Shown piece by piece: positions 24,941-34,242 of a stretch of 53,311 bases of DNA; within the stretch, counting starts at the first letter, position 1, and every line of letters begins with the position of its first letter. Source of the DNA: CAZLXG01 sp964563585. GTDB lineage: Bacteria > Bacteroidota > Bacteroidia > Flavobacteriales > Flavobacteriaceae. The DNA lies in assembly GCA_964563585.1 (NCBI GenBank), contig CAZLXG010000006.1:1-53311 (forward strand). Direction: 5' to 3'. The notes beneath the pieces are model-generated. The model made no database searches and was not told the DNA's origin. It saw only the letters and a program-made list of their open reading frames with translations. The position numbers and the translations under genes are program-made.

Positions 24941-27262
24941 TTAGTTTAATTTACTTAATGAATATGGCACATCTTCTTTTTGATTACCCCAATTTTTGTT
25001 TGGGGTGTTTGTCATTTCAAATTGAAATGTCCCACCGTTTTGTATATCATCAAAAGACATATAATTAGACGTATACGTTTTTGAGTTTAAAGTTGTGGAT
25101 TGTATGTAATAATTTTCAGCAGAATTATTATTTGCATTAATAGTGAATACATTTCCGTTCTCTAAATGTAATGTTCCTTTTTTAAACAACGGACTTCCAA
25201 TCACATATTGATCTGTAGCTGGTGTTACAGGATAAAATCCTAATGCGCTAAACACATACCAAGCTGAGGTTTGTCCATTATCTTCATCACCACAATAACC
25301 ATCAGGTGTTGCTGAATATAATTTGGTAAGCACATCTCTAATTCTAAACTGTGTTTTATAAGGTGCATTAGCATAATTATATAAATAAATCATATGTTGA
25401 ATAGGCTGATTACCATGAGCATAATTCCCCATATTAACAATTTGCATTTCACGAATTTCATGAATGGTTCCTCCGTAATAGGAATCGTCAAAATCTGGTG
25501 GCATTGTAAACACATTATCTAATTGTTGAACAAATTTTTCATTTCCTCCCATTAAATCTATAAGTCCTTGTATATCATGAAACACTGACCACGTATAGTG
25601 TAAACTGTTGCCTTCGGTAAATGCATCTCCCCATTTTAATGGATTAAATGGTGATTGAAAATTACCATCTTTATTTTTTCCACGCATCCAATTTGTTGAT
25701 GAATCAAATACATTTTTGTAGTTTAAAGATTGCTTAAAGTACTTTTCTGCTATATCAATTCTCCCAAGTTTTTCAGCCATTTTGGCAATGGTAAAATCTG
25801 CATAAGCATATTCTAAAGTTCTTGCTGTGTTTTCATTTATTCCAACATCATAAGGCACATAACCTAGTTTGTTATAATAATTTAAACCTTCTCTTCCCAC
25901 AGATCTTACTGGCCTGCCTTCTTCAATTCCTGCATTTTTAAGAATAGCTTCAAATAAAATTTCTGTATCATTAGTTACGTTTCCTTTTAAAAACGCATCA
26001 ACTATTATAGGAGCCGAATTAGAACCAATCATACAATCTCTATGTCCTGGACTTGCCCATTCTGGTAACCAACCCGATTCTTTATAAGTGTTTGCTAACC
26101 CTTCCATAATGTGCCCATTTAGTTCTGGATACATCATATTAAAAAATGGATATACGGCTCTAAAAGTGTCCCAAAATCCATTATCTGTAAACATATAACC
26201 TGGTAAAACTTCTCCATTATAAGGACTGTAATGCACAACATTGTTGTCTTTATCATACTCATAAAATTTTCTTGGGAATAAGAGTACGCGATATAAACAA
26301 GAATAAAATGTTTTTATGTTATCGATATTATCATCTTCTATTTGAATTTTATTAAGTTCGGTTTCCCATGCTTGTTTTGCTTTTTGTTTGGTTTTCTCGA
26401 AGGTATCTTTTCCTATTTCTCGATTTAAATTTAATTCGGCTTGTTCAGTACTAATAAATGAAGATGCAACTTTTACATGAATAACTTCACCTTTTTTTGT
26501 TTTAAAACCAATGATGGCTCCAACATGTTTTCCCTCACTATTAAGTGTGTTTTCCTGTAATTTCCAATCATCTTTCCAAGTATGTTGCATTTCAAAGTCT
26601 TTATCGAATTCAGCAACAAAATAATTATGAAAATTATCAGGAACTCCTCCTGAATTATTTCGGCAATAACCTATTATTTTGCGTTCTTCAGGAATAATTT
26701 TAACCATTGAACCTTTGAAAAAAGCATCTAACATAATATATGATGCATCAGATTCAGGAAATGTAAATTTAAAATGTGCTGCTCTTTCAGTCGGAGCTAC
26801 TTCAGCTGTAACATCATAATCTGCTAAATATACTTTATAATAATATGGTTTTACAGTTTCTGCTTTATGCGAAAACCAAGATTGTCTTTCTTCTTCTTTG
26901 TATTTTAATTCTCCGGTTAATGCCATAAAAGAAAAGGCTGCGTAATCGTTAATCCATGGACTTGGTTGATGTGTTTGTTTGATACCTCTAATTTTATTTT
27001 CGTTGTATTTATACGTCCAACCATCTCCCATTTTTGAGGTCATTGGTGTCCAGAAATTCATTGCCCAAGGTGTTGCTATTGCTGGATAAGTATTTCCGTT
27101 TGATAAACTATATTTTGAATCTGTTCCCATTAATGGGTTTACTAAATCGACATAACTAATTGTTGTATTATTAATATTTTTCTTCTTTTCACTTTTATTA
27201 ATACAGGCAGTAAGTGTTACTATTAAAAATGTAACAACAATTTTTAAACTAGTTTTCATCAC
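24941..27262 (-). CDS. GH92 exo-alpha-mannosidase (HQPSPW type, probable alpha-1,2)
   Basis: A 773-residue lipoprotein (lipobox TLTAC, Cys20). The GH92 core starts at VNPLMGTDSKYSLSNGNTYP, with ATPWAMNFWTP and KQTHQPSPWINDY (HQPSPW 98-103), then FWDTFRAVYPFFNMMYPE, the acid region TEGNSLHYTWSVFHD and the base region GDEDNGQTSAWYVFSALG. The ATPW.MNFWTP plus HxPSPW pattern is that of the subgroup containing the characterised alpha-1,2-mannosidase BT3990, so alpha-1,2 activity is the best guess; the pattern is from memory. This is the most divergent of the four GH92 copies here. It lies 13 bases after GH29 in the operon. Confidence 0.92.
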   Translation of the reverse strand: MMKTSLKIVVTFLIVTLTACINKSEKKKNINNTTISYVDLVNPLMGTDSKYSLSNGNTYPAIATPWAMNFWTPMTSKMGDGWTYKYNENKIRGIKQTHQPSPWINDYAAFSFMALTGELKYKEEERQSWFSHKAETVKPYYYKVYLADYDVTAEVAPTERAAHFKFTFPESDASYIMLDAFFKGSMVKIIPEERKIIGYCRNNSGGVPDNFHNYFVAEFDKDFEMQHTWKDDWKLQENTLNSEGKHVGAIIGFKTKKGEVIHVKVASSFISTEQAELNLNREIGKDTFEKTKQKAKQAWETELNKIQIEDDNIDNIKTFYSCLYRVLLFPRKFYEYDKDNNVVHYSPYNGEVLPGYMFTDNGFWDTFRAVYPFFNMMYPELNGHIMEGLANTYKESGWLPEWASPGHRDCMIGSNSAPIIVDAFLKGNVTNDTEILFEAILKNAGIEEGRPVRSVGREGLNYYNKLGYVPYDVGINENTARTLEYAYADFTIAKMAEKLGRIDIAEKYFKQSLNYKNVFDSSTNWMRGKNKDGNFQSPFNPLKWGDAFTEGNSLHYTWSVFHDIQGLIDLMGGNEKFVQQLDNVFTMPPDFDDSYYGGTIHEIREMQIVNMGNYAHGNQPIQHMIYLYNYANAPYKTQFRIRDVLTKLYSATPDGYCGDEDNGQTSAWYVFSALGFYPVTPATDQYVIGSPLFKKGTLHLENGNVFTINANNNSAENYYIQSTTLNSKTYTSNYMSFDDIQNGGTFQFEMTNTPNKNWGNQKEDVPYSLSKLN

Positions 27263-27275
27263 TTATACTTTTAAT

Positions 27276-28625
27276 TTAATTTAATTCAACAGCATTTCCG
27301 TGTCCTCTATATAATTTTAATGTACTTTCTAATTCAACTTCAATAACAGTTACATTAGAATCTAGGTTTTCTTTTTTTGGTATTTCAATTCTTAATACTC
27401 CAGGAATATTATTCCAAGAAGCACCACCATTTCTTTCAAAACTTAATTGTTGATTACTACCAACTACTTTAATAAGTTTTATTTTATTTTGAATTCCTTT
27501 TAATGAAATATAATTTTTAGGATTATCAAACAAGCATAAGTAAATTTTAGTTTCATCTTTACTTAACAACGTTGGTCCGTAAAAATGACCATAAGGCAAT
27601 CCATCTTTAGTATCGAAAACTGCATTTTCATGTTTTTTTATCCAATCGCCTAAAGCAACCAATCGTTCTTGTTGTTCTTTTGCGATTGTCCCATCTGGTT
27701 TAGGTCCTATATTTAATAATAGGTTTCCTCCTGAGGCAATTACCTCGACAAAAGTTCTAATAATCTGTGATATTGGCTTATAATTAGTATCACTAGGATA
27801 ATATCCCCAATTGTCGTTCATTGTCATACAAAACTCCCAAGCCCCTTTTGGTCTAACAACTGGAATTCCTTGTTCTGGTGTTGAATAATCGCCATAGGTT
27901 TTTAATCTAGAATTAACGATTGTTTTAGGATTCCAAGCTAATAAAGAATCTTTTAATGACTGTGCTTGCCACTGTTCGCTTGATTTCTCCCAATCTCCAT
28001 CAAACCAATATAAATCTGGATGATAAGCATCATTTAGTTCTTTTAGTTGACCTTTATAAAATTTAACAAACCGTTGCCATTTTGACAAACCAAATTGTTC
28101 TTTTTGAGGATAATTTTTTTTTGTATTTGGCCTTGAAAAAACAACCTCATAATCTGGGTGAGACCAATCACACAATGAATAATACAAACCAACTTTTAAC
28201 CCATGATTTCTTAATGCTTGTACAAATGGTTTTACTAAGTTTCTTTTAGCTGGAGTTTTCTCCTTTACATTTAATTTACTTAATTTAGTATCCCACAGCG
28301 CAACACCATCGTGGTGTTTAGTTGTTAAAACGGCATAGCGAGCACCAATTTTTTTAAATAACTTAGCCCATAATTCTGGATCGTAATTTTTGGCTGTAAA
28401 CTCTTCTCCTTGTGACATATAATCATCATAAGAAATTTTCTTATGATACATTGACCACGATTCTCCAATTCCGTTTACACCATAATATCCCCAATGAATA
28501 AAAACCCCTAATTTAGCGTCCTTAAACCACTCAAGTCTTTCTGACTTAGTTAATTTAGTTTCTTGTGCATTAACTTGATTGGTTACAAAAAAAAGCACAA
28601 ATAGTATTGATATAAAATTATTCAT
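27276..28625 (-). CDS. GH29 alpha-L-fucosidase
   Basis: A 449-residue periplasmic alpha-L-fucosidase. I place the start at the ATG at 28625: it gives the clean leader MNNFISILFVLFFVTNQVNA and sits one base after the GH20 stop, whereas the in-frame TTG three codons upstream would overlap that stop. Family motifs: EWFKDAKLGVFIHWGYYGV, YAVLTTKHHDGVALWDT and DLYWFDGDWE, whose first Asp (about residue 209) is the expected nucleophile, and NLLLNIGPKPDGTI. Fucose is common on the N-glycan core, so core or antennary fucose is the likely target, and fucP at 6162 could import the product. Which linkage (alpha-1,2/3/4/6) cannot be decided. Confidence 0.94.
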   Translation of the reverse strand: MNNFISILFVLFFVTNQVNAQETKLTKSERLEWFKDAKLGVFIHWGYYGVNGIGESWSMYHKKISYDDYMSQGEEFTAKNYDPELWAKLFKKIGARYAVLTTKHHDGVALWDTKLSKLNVKEKTPAKRNLVKPFVQALRNHGLKVGLYYSLCDWSHPDYEVVFSRPNTKKNYPQKEQFGLSKWQRFVKFYKGQLKELNDAYHPDLYWFDGDWEKSSEQWQAQSLKDSLLAWNPKTIVNSRLKTYGDYSTPEQGIPVVRPKGAWEFCMTMNDNWGYYPSDTNYKPISQIIRTFVEVIASGGNLLLNIGPKPDGTIAKEQQERLVALGDWIKKHENAVFDTKDGLPYGHFYGPTLLSKDETKIYLCLFDNPKNYISLKGIQNKIKLIKVVGSNQQLSFERNGGASWNNIPGVLRIEIPKKENLDSNVTVIEVELESTLKLYRGHGNAVELN

Positions 28626-28626
28626 A

Positions 28627-30957
28627 TTAATCAATTAAAATTTCATCCACAAATAACCAAACTTTACCTCCATTTGGAGTTTTCTTTAAATTTGTTGCCC
28701 TAACCTTTATAAATCTTGTTTTTTGTTCTTGAAATTTAATTACAAAATCCTTGAGTTGTGGGTTACCATTTTTAGCATATGCTCGTTCTATACTTCCAAC
28801 TTTTTTAAAATCATTTCCATCTTCAGATACTAAAATTTCTATTTTTGTTGGAAAATAAATACTAGGTCCTTGATTTTCTATACTTCCCACTGTAACTTGC
28901 TTAATTGTTTCTAATTTATTTAAATCAATAACAACTTCCATATCTTTTCCAAGCCATGCTTGCCATTGACCATCATGAAAATTCTTTGTGCCTCTCAATG
29001 TATTAGTCATTCCATATTTGCCTGCTCCTTTATAGCTATCACTATATAATTCTTTATATGTAACTATTTTTCCAACTGCTTTATGAAATTTTATTACTTT
29101 ATTAAATTCTTTTCCAACTGGTTTATCATTTTTAAATAAAGTTGCCTTAATGGATGTCGTTTCTGATAGTTGAATTAGTTTAATATATTTTTCTGAAGTA
29201 CTATTTAAATCGCTACCATCTAAGCTATAACGAATATCAGAATCTGGAAATTCATTTTCTAATATAACTTCTATTACTTTATTTTCTATATTTATTTTAG
29301 TTGTAGCATTAACCAAATAAGCACTTTTTGCATAATTAATTCCTAACAAATCATAACGACTAAACATGGTTGTAATTCTGGATGAAAAATCTCTCCAATC
29401 ACGCAATTCTTTAGGACTCCATAATGCTTCTGACAATGCTGCCAATCTTGGATAAATCATATATTGTGAATGAGACTCCGTTGAAATATATTCCGACCAA
29501 AGATTTGCCTGACCTCCCAAAACATGTTTAGCTTCTTCATCTGTCATAGTATCAACAACAGGATCAAATGTATATACTTTACTTAAAGGTGAATATCCAC
29601 CCCAAGCCAATGGTTCTTCATTTTGTGGTCCTTGATAATGATCAAAATAACAATGCGTACCTGGTGTCATCACTACATCATGACCTTTCTTTGCTGCTTC
29701 TATACCTCCTTTTACACCTCTCCAACTCATCACTGTTGCATCTGGCGCTAAACCTCCTTCTAAAATTTCATCCCATCCAACAAGTTTTTTACCTTTTAAA
29801 TTGATGAATTTCTCTATTCTTTTTACAAAATAACTTTGCAATTCTTCAACATTTTGTAAGCCTTCATCTTTCATTCTTTCTTTACAGTGAGAACATTTTT
29901 TCCAATTAGTTTTTCTTGCTTCATCTCCACCTATATGAATATATTTTGAAGGAAATAATTCCATCACTTCTAGCAAAACATTTTCTAAAAATTCAAAAGT
30001 TGAATCTTTTCCTGCACAATAAATTTCAGTAATTGGCCAAATTCCTCCCGAAGGAACTCCAATTGATGTTTCAAAACAAGACAATTCAGGATATGATGCT
30101 ATAGCACTCATTACATGTGCAGGCATTTCAATTTCCGGAATAACTTCTATTCCTTTTGAGGTTGCATAACTAACAATTTCTTTAATGTCTTCTTGGGTGT
30201 AAAAACTTCCATAAACTCCTTTATCTTGATCAGTTGTAGCTCTTCTATTACTCCAATGTGCATCTTCTTGATCTACTCTAAATGCTCCAACCTCTGTAAG
30301 TTTTGGATATTTTTTAATTTCAATACGCCAACCTTGATCGTCAACTAAATGTAAATGTAATACATTCATTTTATGCATTGCCAAACCATCAATAACTTGT
30401 TTTATATATTCTTTTTTAAAAAAATGTCGAGATACGTCTAACATTAATCCTCTCCATTTAAAACGTGGTTGATCTTGTATTATAAGATTTGGTATTATCC
30501 AATTGGTGTTTGCTACAGTTTCTTTACTTTCAATGGCTACTGGGAGTAATTGACGAACGGATTCTAAAGCATAAAGAAATCCAGAATTATTTTTTGATGT
30601 AATAATAATTCTATCTGAATTTACATCTAATTTATATGCTTCATCATCAAAATTATCATTGGTTACAAACTGAATATAATTTTTTAATGGTTCTTGATTA
30701 ACGATTTCAAAAAACCATCCAGATGCATTTTTAAATTTATTATTTAAAGTATTAAATATTTCTTCTTGAATTTTATTCTCAACTACAAATTTGGTGTTTT
30801 TCGTAAATTCAAATACTCCTGAAGATAATTTTAATTCAACTGGTTTTGGAATTATTTTAATATCGTTTTCTGCAAAAGTTTGGAGTTCTTTTTCACAAGA
30901 AATTAACGATGCAAACAAAACAATTACTACTACTTTTAATACATTTAAATTTTTCAT
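28627..30957 (-). CDS. GH20 beta-N-acetylhexosaminidase with C-terminal discoidin-like module, lipoprotein
   Basis: A 776-residue lipoprotein (lipobox ASLISC, Cys21). A GH20b domain (about 33-160) precedes the catalytic barrel, with RFKWRGLMLDVSRHFF, HLHLVDDQGWRIEI (201-214) and the catalytic pair Asp345-Glu346 in HIGGDEARKTNWKKC. The acid/base pair for substrate-assisted catalysis is intact. A chitobiase-like C-terminal part follows, then about 630-776 an F5/8 type C-like module (FVIKFQEQKTRFIKVRATNL, ending FVDEILID) that resembles the end of the GH163 protein. It would remove terminal GlcNAc from N-glycan antennae. It lies 10 bases after the asparaginase gene. Confidence 0.94.
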   Translation of the reverse strand: MKNLNVLKVVVIVLFASLISCEKELQTFAENDIKIIPKPVELKLSSGVFEFTKNTKFVVENKIQEEIFNTLNNKFKNASGWFFEIVNQEPLKNYIQFVTNDNFDDEAYKLDVNSDRIIITSKNNSGFLYALESVRQLLPVAIESKETVANTNWIIPNLIIQDQPRFKWRGLMLDVSRHFFKKEYIKQVIDGLAMHKMNVLHLHLVDDQGWRIEIKKYPKLTEVGAFRVDQEDAHWSNRRATTDQDKGVYGSFYTQEDIKEIVSYATSKGIEVIPEIEMPAHVMSAIASYPELSCFETSIGVPSGGIWPITEIYCAGKDSTFEFLENVLLEVMELFPSKYIHIGGDEARKTNWKKCSHCKERMKDEGLQNVEELQSYFVKRIEKFINLKGKKLVGWDEILEGGLAPDATVMSWRGVKGGIEAAKKGHDVVMTPGTHCYFDHYQGPQNEEPLAWGGYSPLSKVYTFDPVVDTMTDEEAKHVLGGQANLWSEYISTESHSQYMIYPRLAALSEALWSPKELRDWRDFSSRITTMFSRYDLLGINYAKSAYLVNATTKINIENKVIEVILENEFPDSDIRYSLDGSDLNSTSEKYIKLIQLSETTSIKATLFKNDKPVGKEFNKVIKFHKAVGKIVTYKELYSDSYKGAGKYGMTNTLRGTKNFHDGQWQAWLGKDMEVVIDLNKLETIKQVTVGSIENQGPSIYFPTKIEILVSEDGNDFKKVGSIERAYAKNGNPQLKDFVIKFQEQKTRFIKVRATNLKKTPNGGKVWLFVDEILID

Positions 30958-30967
30958 TTATTTATTT

Positions 30968-31987
30968 TTAATCATCCCACGAAATTTTAAACTGAGCATC
31001 TTCCATTCTATTCCCTTTATCTTCATCACAAATAGCATAATTAAAACCAGATCTTAAACTGTACCCAGAGTGTTCGCCATTTTTATTAATTGCAATAAAG
31101 CCAACTTGTAAGTACTTCATATCCTTATGGTCTTTATGCTTATTATAAATTCGTTCTACAATTTCTTTACAAGCATCATATGGAGATTTCCCTTGTCTCA
31201 TTAATTCAACTACCATTGCACTTCCTGCTGTTCTTATAACCGCTTCTCCTAATCCTGTTGCTGCCGCTGCACCTACTTCATTATCTAAAAATAACCCTGC
31301 ACCAATAATTGGAGAATCTCCTACTCTACCATGCATTTTCCAAGCAGCACCACTCGTGGTACAACCACCAAACAAATTTCCGTTTTCATCTATGACTAAC
31401 ATAGAAATTGTATCGTGATTTTCAATATTTATTACAGGTTTATATTTAGATTCTTCTAACCATTTTTTCCAGTCTTTTTCAGCTTCTAACGTTAATAAAT
31501 TTTCTTCTACAAAACCTTCAGATAATGCAAATTGAAATGCTCCTTTACCTGACAACATAACATGTGGAGTGTTTTGTAACACTTTTTTGGCTACTGAAAT
31601 TGGATGTTTAATTCCTTGTAAAAAAGATACTGAACCACAGTTGCTATTATAATCCATTATACAAGCGTCTAAAGTTACTTTTCCTTCTCTATCTGGAAAA
31701 CCTCCATAACCAACACTTCTTATTTTTGGATCTGCTTCTGGAATTTTCATTCCTTCTTCAATTGCATCTAGTGCTGGCTTACCTATCTTCAACTGTCTCC
31801 ATGTTTCTGCATTAGCTGGTATACCGTGATTCCAAGTAGAAATAATTAGCGGCTTTTTTTGTGTTTCAGATTTATTAACTTTAGAAATACTTTCTTTTTT
31901 TTCAATAATTTCTTTGCAACCAAAAATAGTACTCATCCCTATTGTTCCTAATGTTGCTGTTTTTATAAAACTTCTTCTATTAGACAT
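30968..31987 (-). CDS. N(4)-(beta-N-acetylglucosaminyl)-L-asparaginase (glycosylasparaginase)
   Basis: A 339-residue Ntn-hydrolase that splits the GlcNAc-Asn bond left when N-glycoproteins are degraded. The precursor activates itself at HDT-Thr: here ENHDTISML places the nucleophile at Thr193, the new N terminus of the beta chain. Other marks are TWNHGIPANAETW, VGYGGFPDREGKVTLDACIM, GCTTSGAAWKMHGRVGDSPI and GAGLFLDNEVGAAAATGLGE. The leader MSNRRSFIKTATLGTIGMS combines a twin-arginine motif with a lipobox-like IFGC (Cys24), so it may be a Tat-exported lipoprotein; the Flavobacterium (Elizabethkingia) meningosepticum enzyme is a known relative. It makes N-glycans the substrate of this operon. 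It lies 12 bases after a GH92 gene. Confidence 0.94.
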   Translation of the reverse strand: MSNRRSFIKTATLGTIGMSTIFGCKEIIEKKESISKVNKSETQKKPLIISTWNHGIPANAETWRQLKIGKPALDAIEEGMKIPEADPKIRSVGYGGFPDREGKVTLDACIMDYNSNCGSVSFLQGIKHPISVAKKVLQNTPHVMLSGKGAFQFALSEGFVEENLLTLEAEKDWKKWLEESKYKPVINIENHDTISMLVIDENGNLFGGCTTSGAAWKMHGRVGDSPIIGAGLFLDNEVGAAAATGLGEAVIRTAGSAMVVELMRQGKSPYDACKEIVERIYNKHKDHKDMKYLQVGFIAINKNGEHSGYSLRSGFNYAICDEDKGNRMEDAQFKISWDD

Positions 31988-31999
31988 AATTTCTTAGTA

Positions 32000-34237
32000 T
32001 TAATTATAAATTATTGATGATAAAGCCATTACATAGTTTTTACTTTTTTTGTTTGGAAATTTCCCCATTGTGAAAATTAATTTTCCTCCTACTGCAATTT
32101 CTTTATGAGTAATATAGTTTCTTTCTATTTTATTACCATTCAATTCTATTGATTGAATATACTTATTCTCATCACTATTATTAATTGTTTTTACCACAAA
32201 TTGTTTACCATTTTCTAGATTAATTGTTGCGCTTTCAAATAGCGGAGATCCAAAACTATAAATACCTTGTGCTGGATTAACTGGATAAAACCCTAATGAA
32301 CTAAATACATACCACGATGACATTTGTCCGCAATCTTCATTTCCACAATGACCATCTGGAGTATTCTTGTATTGCGTTTCTAATATTTCCCTTACTAATT
32401 TTTGAGTTTTCCAAGGTTTTTTTATATAATTATATAGGTAAGCAACGTGATGGCTCGGTTCATTCCCATGAGCATATTGACCTATCATTCCTGTGCTGAA
32501 AATCGGTAATTTATCTTCAAGTGAAGGTTTTAAAGAAAACATAGTATCCAATTTCTTTTCAAACAGTTCATTTCCTCCTACTGACTTTATCAAGCTTTCA
32601 ATATTTTGAGAAACTGACCAAAAATATTGCCATGCATTACTTTCACAAAAATATGGGGTGTATTCTTTTGGAATAAACTCTTTAACAAATTCACCGTTTT
32701 TGAGTTTAGGTCTCATAAATTTTGTTTGTGGATCGTATACTTTACGCCAGTTCTCTGATCGGTTTAAAAAATAATCATAATCTAACATTTCTCCTAAAGC
32801 CCTGGCAAATTGTGCTATACACCAATCATCGTACGCATATTCTAATGTTTTTGAAACTGACCAATTTTCGTGATACTCATCTACTGATACATAGCCGATT
32901 TTTTTATACTCATCTATTTGTCTTAAACTATCCATAGCGCTTGCTTTACAAGCTTCATAACCCAACTGAAAATCAAATTTAATTCCTTTAAAGTAAGCAT
33001 CAACCACAATAGGAACAGCATGATAACCAATCATCATATTCGTTTCATTGCCTTGCATAGACCAAACTGGCAGTAAATTGGTTTCTTTATAATGTGCCAA
33101 CAAAGAGCTTATCATATCTGATGTTCTAGCTGGCTGCAATATAGTATATAATGGATGTGCTGCCCTATAAGTGTCCCACAATGAAAAAGTATCATATCTA
33201 ATAAAATCATTAGATTTCATTATTTCACCATTTGCTCCTTTGTAATTCCCATTATGGTCACTTAATATGGTTGGTGCTAACATAGATTGGTAAAGCATCG
33301 TATAAAAGATTGTTTTTTTTGTTACATCCTTTGTTTCTAGTGTTATTCTTTGTAATTCTTTTTCCCAATCACCATCTGCTTGTTGCTTGTATTTATCAAA
33401 ATTAAAATCTGGAGCTTCTACGTCTAAAGATTTAAATGCTCCTTCAATATTCGCAGTAGACAACCCTGTTTTTAAAATTATTTTTTCGTTATCATCAGTT
33501 TTATAATTTAATACAATTTTTGTTTTTACAGCTTTAATTGGATTACTTGCAAGTGTATCATTTTTAAAAATTTTATATGATATAAAAGGTTTTGAAAGTT
33601 TTATTACAAAATATACACGCTGATCTTTTGCCCAACCTGTTGACTTTCTATAACCTTCAATAGTTGTATTATTAACAACATTAATATAGGTTTCTGTTGG
33701 TCTATCCCAATTTAGTGCGTATCCTAAATCTATATGAATTTGTGATGCATCATCTTTAGGAAATGTATATCTATGAATCCCCGTTCTAGCAGTTGCTGTT
33801 AGTTCTGCTTTTATTCCAAAATCTAATAAATCTACACGATAATATCCTGGTGAGGCTTCTTCATTTTGATGTGAAAAACTTGAAAACGGTTTATAATTAT
33901 TTTCTTTGATTCTTTTTGAAAATCTGCTATTAGTAGGCATTACTAAAATATCGTACAAATCTCCTGCTCCAGTGCCAGTTAAATGTGTGTGTGAAAATCC
34001 TGTAATTATTGAGTCCTGATAAAAATACCCTGCAATTCTATCCCAACCAGGTATTCCTATATCTGGGCTTAATTGCACCATCCCAAAAGGAACTGTAGCT
34101 CCAGGATATGTATTACCTGGCCCATCAGTTCCTATAAATGGGTTTACAAATTTTGTAAAACTGGTGTTATTGCTCTTTTTTGAGCAACTACTAACTGCTA
34201 TTAATAATATAATAAATACAAAACTATAAGGTTTCAT
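32000..34237 (-). CDS. GH92 exo-alpha-mannosidase (HTHLTGTG type), lipoprotein
   Basis: A 745-residue lipoprotein (lipobox AVSSC, Cys18). The GH92 pattern is complete: FVNPFIGTDGPGNTYPGATV, VPFGMVQLSPD, GFSHTHLTGTGAGDLYDILV, SLWDTYRAAHPLYTIL, FMRPKLKNG, and the base region GNEDCGQMSSWYVFSSLG. At the acid site it reads CESNAWQYFWSV, with Ser where the other three copies have Gly after the Glu; the Glu itself is kept. It is followed in transcription by glycosylasparaginase (12 bases) and preceded by the GH-like protein (5 bases). A linkage other than that of the HQPSPW copy (alpha-1,3 or 1,6 are candidates) is likely but unproven. Confidence 0.93.
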   Translation of the reverse strand: MKPYSFVFIILLIAVSSCSKKSNNTSFTKFVNPFIGTDGPGNTYPGATVPFGMVQLSPDIGIPGWDRIAGYFYQDSIITGFSHTHLTGTGAGDLYDILVMPTNSRFSKRIKENNYKPFSSFSHQNEEASPGYYRVDLLDFGIKAELTATARTGIHRYTFPKDDASQIHIDLGYALNWDRPTETYINVVNNTTIEGYRKSTGWAKDQRVYFVIKLSKPFISYKIFKNDTLASNPIKAVKTKIVLNYKTDDNEKIILKTGLSTANIEGAFKSLDVEAPDFNFDKYKQQADGDWEKELQRITLETKDVTKKTIFYTMLYQSMLAPTILSDHNGNYKGANGEIMKSNDFIRYDTFSLWDTYRAAHPLYTILQPARTSDMISSLLAHYKETNLLPVWSMQGNETNMMIGYHAVPIVVDAYFKGIKFDFQLGYEACKASAMDSLRQIDEYKKIGYVSVDEYHENWSVSKTLEYAYDDWCIAQFARALGEMLDYDYFLNRSENWRKVYDPQTKFMRPKLKNGEFVKEFIPKEYTPYFCESNAWQYFWSVSQNIESLIKSVGGNELFEKKLDTMFSLKPSLEDKLPIFSTGMIGQYAHGNEPSHHVAYLYNYIKKPWKTQKLVREILETQYKNTPDGHCGNEDCGQMSSWYVFSSLGFYPVNPAQGIYSFGSPLFESATINLENGKQFVVKTINNSDENKYIQSIELNGNKIERNYITHKEIAVGGKLIFTMGKFPNKKSKNYVMALSSIIYN

Positions 34238-34242
34238 TATTT

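Noticed and set aside
28626..28634. TTG start for GH29 upstream of the ATG
   Set aside because: It would overlap the GH20 stop and adds only three residues before a clean leader that starts at the ATG at 28625.
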